This document shows positions 56,802 to 64,000 of a stretch of 64,000 nt of DNA, piece by piece. The stretch spans positions 12,147,847 through 12,211,846 of the forward strand of contig CM014271.1 in assembly GCA_004135705.1 (NCBI GenBank). The letters are read 5' to 3'. Origin of the DNA: Alloteropsis semialata (taxonomy: Eukaryota > Streptophyta > Magnoliopsida > Poales > Poaceae). The notes under the pieces are model-generated. The model was not told the DNA's origin and did no database searches. It saw nothing but the letters and a program-made list of their open reading frames with translations. The position numbers and the translations under genes were made by a program. Position 1 is the stretch's first letter; every line of letters starts with the position of its first letter.

Positions 56802-59516
56802 CTAAATGAGGCCCTCATGGGTGCCACGACCACGACCAGCGCCCCTTAATGAAGGATTTGAAACCACATTTGATGACCCGCCGGCACCGCTTGGATCATA
56901 ATACGACGTCGCAGTGCGCTTCTTGTATGCGTGCCCAACCTCATTGTACTTAGAGCAGATACGCACGTCTGGACCAGCTTCAGATCGATCCATGTTATTC
57001 CTAATCTTCTTCTTTCGTCGGCCACGGCCTTGCTTCATTTCTGGATCTGGATCTGGGATATATGTTGCATATTTCCCCGGGTTGTTGGTGAAGGAGCCTA
57101 ATATCCCATAGCCATACACTTCAAAACTCCAGGTAGCCATAATGGTTTGCTTGAAGAAGTAGGGAGAGACGTAAATACGGGGCTGCAGTCCCCCAGCTTC
57201 ATAGCAGGCAGCAATCACATGGGAGCAAGGCTTGTGCAGCAGCTGAGGCTTCTGGCACGTGCAAATGCAACTATCATTCCTGAGAACACACTCTTGTGTA
57301 ACCCTTTCCCGTTCGGCCACCGTCCTCCCTTTGTCCTTGCAATGAACCTCGAACCGCCGTTCAGCTGAACCCAGCGGATACGCACGGTGCAATAGAGCCT
57401 TCTTCTGCTTTTCATCCATATACTCGGTCATCTTGTAGCCGTACATCAATTGGTTGTTTTTCATGGCAGCCGTAGCCTTTCCATACCGGTCATGAAAATA
57501 TTTAATTGTGCTGTACACGAAAAACTCGATGATTCCCACTAGGGGGAGACCCCTAGCTCTACGAAGCACCCAATTGTAAACCTCGGCATAGTTTGTAGTC
57601 TTTATACCATGGCGGGTACCTCCTTCATCATAGATCAATGCCCATTTTTCTTTGGGCTCATTCTCAATCCACTGGCTGAAAGTCTTAATTGCACGACCCC
57701 TTCTCCTTCTAGTCTGCTCAGTGTCCAACCCCACATCCTCAAGAGACTTGGGCTCGTCTGCTGCATTTGTCACGGGTTTCTTTGCCAGCTCTTCTGATTG
57801 TTTCTTCGTAAGGTCATCTAGTTTCTTCCAGATTTGGTTGAACTTCCTCTGTTGATTCTGGCTGCATAAGCGCTTGAACAGCTTCATCAGTGCCTTGTTC
57901 TTGAACTGGCTATGGAAATTTGCCCCCATGTGACGGATGCACCACCTGCTCACGACGTCGGGCCATTGTGGTAATGTCTGCTGCTCGGTGTTGCCATTCT
58001 TCATTTCTTCAATTGCCTGCAGAATACCTTTGTGCCTATCGTGTATGACACACACGTTTGGCACATCCCTCACAACCATACTCTTCAGCCTCTCCAGAAA
58101 CCAATACCAGGTGTCTCCGCTCTCTTTCTCCACAAAAGCCAAGGCCAAAGGCACTAATTGATTGCTACCGTCACCGGCAACGGCGGTGAGGATTGTGCCT
58201 TTGTACCTTCCAGTCAGGAAGGTCCCATCAATGCAAATGACTGGCCTACAGTGTCTGAAAGCCTTAATGCATGGCCCCAATGCCAGGAATGCCCGCTGCA
58301 GCACTTGCTTCCCTGGCCTTAATACAGAGGGGAAAGTCTTAAGGTCATAGAAGCTCCCTTCATTTCGTTGGCATATGGCGTGCAGCAAAGCAGGAAGGTT
58401 GTCATATGATGCTTCATAAGTCCCCCACTTCATCTTGAATACCTTCTGTCTCGCTCTATATGCCTTACCGTCACTAATTTTGTACTTGAATTTCTCCTCG
58501 ATGGCACATATTATAGACTTGGGCTCGTAGCTTGGATTATCAATGATCTGTGCATACATCAAGTTTGCCACAAAACCAGATGTGAGGTTCCGGTGGTCTG
58601 TGTCCAGCTGCTCAAGCACACATGTGTGATCCTCGATTCTGCTCACCTCCCAGTAAGGATTCCACTTCCCACAGAATGCATGAACCCGAAAAGGACACCC
58701 TTCTGTAACACAACATATGTCATAGACTTGTTTGCTGCTCTTAACAACCGTAAACTCCCTTTGCAAACACAAAGTGGACCACTGTTTGATTGCATCCTTC
58801 ATTTCTTCTGCAGTCTTGTAGCACGAACCGAGGCAAACTTCGTTGCTCCTGTACTCCCAGGGGACTTATTGGCCTTCATTTATCGTAAGCTGTGAGAAGT
58901 CATAGTTCACCCAGTTCCTTGGCACCTGCACCTCCTCGGCCTCGTCATCATCCGACCAGTCCTCCTCAAAGTACTGCTCATGCTCTGTGCCCTCCCTCTC
59001 TGCCTCCAAAACCATCTCAGGAAAATTTTCTGCTTCATCAGGCTCCCTCGATGGTTCAGGGGGTGCGTTGTCTCTTTGTCTGGCTGCCGCTTCTTCCACT
59101 TGTTCACCTTCCTCCCCATTAGCATCTTCAAGGTTTTCCCCTCCAGCATCAACTTCTTCGTGCACTTCACTGCTGGCCCTAGCCTTGTGGAAGGCTCGCA
59201 CAAGCAACACCAGCGGTATACCATGCTGCGTACATAGTGTCACATATGACCTCCAGTTCTGGGTTCCTTGAAGCGCGACAAGTTCCCAATATGTAGTTGC
59301 ACTTCTGTTCATCACTGTCATCACTGATAGGTCATGCTGGGCTTCATCAAGTCCAAATGAATGATAAAGCCACTTTGTTATTGAAACCCAATTTCTCTCT
59401 GCTGCTCTAGCTACTTTTCTGGTGGTACAACTAAAATCTGACAGGTCTACCCCTTCAGGACCATATCTAACTTCCCCTGATCCATAGAACAATTGGAACC
59501 ATAATGGTTCAGACAT
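56802..59516 (-). pseudogene. MuDR-type (MURA) transposase, one in-frame stop
   Basis: From the ATG at 59516 (MSEPLWFQLFYGSGEV) about 905 codons stay in a single frame except codon 217, a TAA at 58868-58866. Residues 130-200 are acidic. The MuDR DNA-binding region has EFTVVKSSKQVYDICCVTEG, CPFRVHAF and DHTCVLEQLD. The DDE core has VICIDGTFLTGRYKGTIL, LALAFVEKESGDTWYWFLER and VCVIHDRHKGILQAIEEM, with WCIRHMGANFHSQFKN after it. The SWIM zinc finger is CICTCQKPQLLHKPCSHVIA. The C-terminal knuckle CSKYNEVGHAYKK has lost Cys residues. It ends GRGRGTHEGLI at 56802. The reading is otherwise intact, so inactivation is recent or the copy acts through read-through or re-initiation. Confidence 0.93.
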
Positions 59517-59559
59517 GCCTAAAACCAAACCAGGACAATAGGAAGAATTAATAAGATTT

Positions 59560-60190
59560 TCTACTCATAAAAAACTTATGCATAATACACTCGTGTATCA
59601 ATAAAACTCTACTGTAAACTCTATTATAAACTCTAATATAAAGTCTAATATAAACTATAATATAAAGTCATTACACTAATATAAAGTTTAATATAAACTC
59701 AAATATAAAGTCATTACTCTAATACAAAGTCTAATATAAAGGCATTACTATAATATAAACTCTAATATAAAGTCATTACTCTAATATAAACTCTAATATA
59801 ATGTCATTATTCTAATATAAACTCTAATTTAAATTATTATATAAATTCTAATATGCATAAAACTCTAACAGAAACTCTAATATAAAAAGATATAAACTGT
59901 AATGTATACACTAAAATGTATAATTACAGTATATATAAAATTGTAGGGTAAACTCTAATATCAGTCCATCTAATATAAAAAGATATATTAATAAATATCA
60001 AATATCACTGAAAGTAATGACTCTAACTATCTCTAATGTCACTAAATATAAGGTAACTCAAACTAATGTCACTAAATCTAATATCAGTAACTGTCTCTAA
60101 TAGTTATTTCAGTAACTAAGTCTAATATCAGTAACTCAAAAATAATACTACGATTTCATACTGTGTAAACTAAATATTAAAATAATTACA
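59560..60190. repeat. AT-rich minisatellite-like array (taatataaactc)
   Basis: Dozens of imperfect 12-20 bp units related to ctctaatataaactc and aagtcattactctaatata lie upstream of the MURA gene. They degrade to the right (cactaaatctaatatcagt). Such low-complexity DNA can mark an intron or leader of the element. No gene lies in it. Confidence 0.88.
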
Positions 60191-60382
60191 AAGTCATAAA
60201 TCTACCTAATTAAAGTTACAACTACGAGATCGGATTTTACCTCAAACCAAAGCGCAGATCCGGCAGGGCTTCGCCGCTGATTCTTCCTCTCCCTAACCCT
60301 CCTCTCTAACCCTAGTTTTCTTTTTTCTGATTTAGAATGAATTTTCAAATGTGATTTCGGCTTATATAGAGGCGAGACCCCT

Positions 60383-60729
60383 AACCGCCGAATGATTTGG
60401 CGGTAAGGGGATCCCGCCGTGGATCCGACGGCGGGAGGCTTCCCGCCGGATCGGACGGCGCGGCAAGGGGCGGGATCCCCCTACCGCCAAATGGTTTGGC
60501 GGTTCGGATCCCGGGCCCACGTGCCGACACCTACCGCCAAACCATTCGGCGGTTTGGTTCCTCATACAGTTCAAATTTAAATTTTTAAATTCAAACCGCA
60601 AATTCATACGGCGGTTGCTCTAACCGTCGTTTCATTCGGCGGTTAGCTTCTGTTACCGCCGTATCATTTGGCGGCAGCCAAATGATACGGCGGTTGGATG
60701 ACAGAATTGCAAATTCTGTCATCCAACCG
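60383..60729. repeat. Cluster of 21-bp palindromes and two perfect hairpins
   Basis: Near-palindromes of the form accgccNAATNNTTNGGCGGT recur at about 60383, 60483, 60534 and 60633. Two strong hairpins end the cluster. accgccgtatcatttggc pairs perfectly with gccaaatgatacggcggt (60655-60694, loop ggca). cggttggatgacagaatt pairs perfectly with aattctgtcatccaaccg (60691-60729, loop gca). It lies at the 5' end of the MuDR-like MULE, so it probably belongs to its terminal region. Confidence 0.9.
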
Positions 60730-60760
60730 TTATTTTTGAAAATTCGTGAAAAAAATTAAA

Positions 60761-61065
60761 AAAATCTTGATTGGATGCCTGCAGTAGAGATTGGGCCTGA
60801 CCCGTATGATGCAATTGCTACCGCTCAGCCTGGTTCCTGCGGTGCAGATTTTTTCTTCGTTTCTCCCATGCCTGGTGTGCGCGGTGCAAGGCTGAGCACG
60901 TTGGCGAGCGCTCGCAAGCAAAAATAAGGGATGGACACTCCAATGAATGTGCAACCAATCACGTTCTTCTGCTGGCCTGGTTGAGTGCAGTCATGAACCA
61001 AACTACAAGCTGTGGCATCCGGTGAACCTGGCCAGCGGGGGCTAGCATCTGCCGTGTGAGCCAGG
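60761..61065. other. Spacer between MULE and gypsy LTR
   Basis: About 300 bases of mixed composition with no coding region or element end. It is the target DNA of the gypsy element whose 3' LTR begins at 61066. Confidence 0.5.
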
Positions 61066-62272
61066 TGTTGACGCGGAAAATCGGCGGTCGTATCCTCCGC
61101 GTGCAGCACACGAAGACCAGGGAGATCTGCTTCGCTCCAGTGCCAGCCCACACTCCAGTTCAGGTTCGCAGCGTGCCAGTCAATTTGACCTGAAATTGAC
61201 AAGGGAATAAAATAGTTAAATTACTCTTTGATTGTGCCGGCTCTATTTCAGACGATGGAGTAACGTCGAATTTTAGCCAAGACCCAATCAGGCACGTGTC
61301 GGCCGATACCAATCGGACCTCAAAATCGGACTTCATTGATGACGTCAATCAGACCGAGTAATCGGACCTCAATCAGACACCGAATCGGACCTCAGAATCG
61401 GACCAATTAGGATCGGACCTTGATTGATATAACAGATCAGCCTTTGAATAATAAAATAAAGCATAAAACAAGGCCGATATGTAAAGTAATGGATTACTCG
61501 GTCAAAAACTGCCTTTAGTAACCAATCTAGCAACTCCAAACAAACCGCAAAAACTGCCTTTAGTAACCAAGATTACTCTAGCTCCGACGTAGGGAATCTA
61601 GCCTAATCTTGATATCTAGCTCCGACGTAGGGAATCTAGACTTAAAGTGCAGTCCGATAAATGATAATCTGTTGGATAATCAATATTGATCTAGCTCCGA
61701 CGTAGGGAATCTATATCAATCTTGCTTATCCAGAGATAAATCGGTTGAACAGTATAAACGAGAAAGGGCGATGCGCCTCAATTCAAAGCCTATACTAGTT
61801 CGATAAATTGACTAACTTACTGGTAAGCCGGAGATCAGAACTGATGCAGCCCGTCCACCAATGAGCTTCGTCGGTAACTACTACTAGGGTTTTTGGCGTG
61901 AAGCCGGGTTGTATTGATTGTGAGAATAGTTTTTACAATGGACGAGGGTTCATATTTATACCCTGGTCATGGAGAGTCCTGATCGGACCAGACTAACTTG
62001 CGAACAAAGTAAACTAAGCTTAACATAAAATGGGACTCCCATACGCCTTCTGAAAAGGAAATAGTCACCGCATCTGATACACTTCCTTCTTAGCCGACAC
62101 GCCCTTCTTCCATCATCAAATCGAACTTCTTGTTTCATCGGACTCCTCTTCAGCATCGGCTTCCTTCTCTGTCATCTTCTGTTTGACCATTCAACGGGCC
62201 CACTGCACAGTCTCAATCTCACCACGTCACCATCTGACTCAGCATGTCAGGTGCGAAAATCTGGTGTCAACA
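61066..62272 (-). repeat. 3' LTR of the second gypsy element, 1.2 kb
   Basis: On the minus strand it runs from TGTTGACACCAGATTTTCGC (62272) to GGCCGATTTT-type sequence ending CGCGTCAACA (61066), with TG/CA ends. The TATA box is the complement of catatttata (61951-61960). It contains internal repeats: ctagctccgacgtagggaat at 61578, 61616 and 61691, and aaaaactgcctttagtaacc at 61504 and 61549. The left limit rests on the inverted terminus tgttgacgcg and was not confirmed with a second LTR. Confidence 0.78.
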
Positions 62273-62273
62273 C

Positions 62274-63373
62274 ATGCCCCCCAATTTTGGGATAAAATAT
62301 ATTTTATTCCAAAATTCGTATCTGTCATCATAACTCCTCCACCGATTTTCGTGCCGAAACTTTCCATCCTTGTACTGTGTAGTTCCTTGATTTTCGGGCC
62401 ATAGTTTTTCTTTCTTTATCAATAACCCGTGGAGCTCATCTTTTTCTTTCTCTTTCCCAAGCGATAGCATCTCTGACAACGAATAGCATATGGAACCCTG
62501 CATTTACCTCACGGGTATCCATGCGTCTGTCGACCCAGACGAAACGACTCTTCAATGCAGTTCCTCAAAAGACGCCCCTCTCCTTCAATTACACCAGCTC
62601 TGAATCAATGACATATCTTCACGAGAATACTGTTCTTTTATTTGGACAGTTTCCACAAGCATCTCTTGGATCCCATTTCTCCTTTAATGCTTCCATCGAC
62701 CGCCGGCTATAAATACCTGCCTCAGGTCTTCTTCTTCCACCATCCCTTAGCCATGGCGCAGCTAATATTCATGATAGAACACAAACTCCTTCTGTTTGAT
62801 ATAGGATCCTACTCCTTCTTCCTCTTCTGCTAGAAGAATTCTCGTGAAGTAACATAGGGTACTCCCCCCTTTCCTGATCCTGCAGTGAATCCAAGTGGAA
62901 CTCCTGCTAGAAGAATCCTCGTGAGGTTTCTTCATGGTTCACCAAAGGGAAGGTTTTTCAGAGGGGTGTAATAGAGTGCCCTTTACAAGTTAGGGCAAAG
63001 CCGGTCCACCGGCGCGCTCTTCAAGGGACTGCACCCAGAGCGGATTTCTTCGACTCAAGGAAGAAGATATCTCCTCAAACTTGCGCTTCCTTTTGTCCTT
63101 CTCTTTCTAGTCTTGTTCTGGCAATGATGAACAAAGTACATCGGCGCCTACTAGATCCTTTTATCTTCTGAAATCCTTCTGTATGAGAAATATATAAATA
63201 TATATGCAATCCCTTTTCCAGCAGCCTGCTCTGCCATCGAGCGGCTTGATGATGTAATATACTTTTCTCTGTTTGTATATAGCTCTTAAGGCGATGCATA
63301 TCGCATCGGCTCTTATTTTTTGTTCTTGAGGCGATTTTTCATCGGCTTCCAAGCCTGACGCACAGCATCGGCC
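62274..63373. other. Non-coding 3' region of the second gypsy element
   Basis: About 1.1 kb between the pol stop (63374) and the polypurine tract. Only short frames are present. Repeated gtagaagaatcctcgtgag-like strings occur at about 62831 and 62909. No antisense gene is visible here, unlike in the first gypsy element. Confidence 0.6.
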
Positions 63374-64000
63374 TTACGAGTTTACCCAAATGCTAGGGTA
63401 ATACTTCTTCAGATATTTCCCGTTTAATGCCTTAGGAAACACTTCTCCTTCAAGTGTTTGTAGAATATAAGCATTTCCAGGAACACATCGGACGACTTGA
63501 TAGGGTCCCTCCCAATTTGGTGACCATTTGCCGTACTTGGGATCTTTAGAACCAATTGGCAGAATAACTTTCCAAACAAGATCGCCCTCTTTGAACTCTT
63601 TCCCTTTAACTTTCTTATCATAATGCCTCGCCACTCTGAGTTTGTTAGCTTCAATACTTTCGAGAGCGCGCAGCCGACGAACAGCCAAGTCATCGGACTC
63701 ACTATTCATGAGCTCCATATATTCGCCGGCCTTCAATTTATCCTGAAGCTCGATACGCCTTGATCCAGTACGAATTTCCCATGGAAGAACGGCTTCATGT
63801 CCATAAACTAGTTCATACGGAGAAACCTTGATCGATCCATGACAAGCCATTCGATAGGCCCATAGAGCTTCAGGAAGCACAATATGCCATTTTCTTGGAT
63901 ACTCCTCAATCTTTCTATCAATCAATTTGATCAAACTTTTATTGGAGGCTTCAGCTTGACCATTGGCTTGTGCATAATACGGCGAGGAATTAAGAAGCTT
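63374..64000 (-). CDS. Integrase C-terminal part of gypsy pol (partial)
   Basis: An open frame enters from the right edge and runs 209 codons to the stop at 63374. It starts inside the integrase core with SSPYYAQANGQAEASNKSL, where the Glu of GQAE is the third catalytic acid. It continues EYPRKWHIVLPEALWAYRM, SPYELVYGHEAVLPWEI and the C-terminal chromatin/DNA-binding module GDLVWKVILPIG, KWSPNWEGPYQVVRCVPGNA and LNGKYLKKYYPSIW. No frameshift or stop interrupts it, so this element may be younger than the one at 17925-29619. Integrase inserts the element cDNA into the chromosome. Confidence 0.95.
   Translation of the reverse strand, partial: KLLNSSPYYAQANGQAEASNKSLIKLIDRKIEEYPRKWHIVLPEALWAYRMACHGSIKVSPYELVYGHEAVLPWEIRTGSRRIELQDKLKAGEYMELMNSESDDLAVRRLRALESIEANKLRVARHYDKKVKGKEFKEGDLVWKVILPIGSKDPKYGKWSPNWEGPYQVVRCVPGNAYILQTLEGEVFPKALNGKYLKKYYPSIWVNS

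Larger units (their letters stand above)
55996..60760 (-). mobile_element. MuDR-type MULE, left end truncated
   Basis: It reads right to left: a palindrome-rich 5' end (about 60729-60383), a leader with AT-rich repeats, the MURA transposase (59516-56802) and a PMD gene (56380-55996). The PMD gene is cut at 55995 by the gag fragment, so the 3' terminus is missing. Both genes are on the same strand, as in elements where a MULE carries an accessory PMD gene. The 5' boundary near 60730-60760 is approximate. Confidence 0.75.
61066..64000 (-). mobile_element. Second Ty3/gypsy element, 3' half (continues past the window)
   Basis: Read right to left: integrase C-terminal part (64000-63374), about 1.1 kb of non-coding 3' region, a polypurine tract (ttggggggcatg on the minus strand, next to the LTR) and the 3' LTR (62272-61066). 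Its LTR start (TGTTGACACCAGATTTT) is shared with the remnants at 52611 and 55279, so all three belong to one family. The TGTTGACACC start and the layout recall RIRE2/Atlantys-like elements, but I cannot confirm the lineage from this part. Confidence 0.85.

Noticed and set aside
58866..58868. Programmed stop-codon read-through in MURA
   Set aside because: The bases after TAA (gtcccc) do not match the known strong CAATTA-type read-through context; a plain nonsense change is simpler.
61572..61714. A CRISPR-like array
   Set aside because: Three copies of a 20-24-bp motif with irregular spacing inside a plant LTR; no spacer-repeat regularity and a eukaryotic context.

Overview
This window is plant nuclear DNA, almost certainly from a grass (Poaceae; a panicoid is plausible but not proven). 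The evidence is L1-type LINEs with DUF4283/CCHC ORF1 proteins, a Tat-lineage Ty3/gypsy element with two RNase H segments and an antisense spliced gene, MULEs of both MuDR and FAR1 type, plant mobile domain (PMD) genes, a Cassandra-type LTR carrying 5S rRNA sequence, Tourist-like and hAT MITEs, and GC-rich captured gene pieces. The layout is that of transposon-dense intergenic or pericentromeric DNA. I find no intact conventional host gene. Nearly every reading frame is transposon-derived or broken.

Layout. 1-4084: 5'-truncated (by the window) plus-strand L1 LINE with a broken endonuclease and a long RT frame. 4085-5874: unassigned DNA ending in a CACTA terminus at 5874. 7177-7752: hAT MITE with a perfect 8-bp target duplication. 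9141-10038: GC-rich captured gene fragment between inverted ends. 10718-16536: minus-strand L1 LINE, all domains present but frameshifted, preceded by a 73-bp tandem repeat. 17925-29619: complete 11.7-kb Tat-type gypsy element (gag-pol on minus, a spliced antisense gene on plus). 30509-30817: unidentified exon. 31329-34507: FAR1-like gene on minus, broken by a MITE, an in-frame stop and a micro-insertion. 34759-36106: Cassandra solo LTR, Tourist MITE and copia-like solo LTR. 37080-39923: 2.8-kb gypsy solo LTR.

40300-42315: PMD gene on minus split by a 973-bp MULE whose removal restores the frame. 42601-52483: a 9.9-kb hAT-like unit bounded by TAGGG-type ends and a 7/8 target duplication; it holds a FAR1-type MULE (42869-47039), a chimeric Pack-MULE (47063-48623) with receptor-kinase and mTERF-like pieces, and a metacaspase pseudogene that keeps its intron. 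52550-55995: gypsy LTR remnants, another solo LTR and a gag scrap. 55996-60760: MuDR-type MULE on minus (transposase with one in-frame stop, plus a PMD gene) ending in a palindrome cluster. 61066-64000: 3' end of a second minus-strand gypsy element that continues past the window.

The genes do not form a pathway. They work as separate mobile elements, nested in one another, and the insertions give a relative order: PMD gene before its MULE, FAR1-like gene before its MITE, hAT before the two MULEs. The most unusual items are the spliced antisense gene of the Tat element, the two-gene Pack-MULE, the hAT unit carrying a metacaspase fragment, and the palindromic end of the MuDR-like MULE. All family names come from reading the sequence, without database searches.
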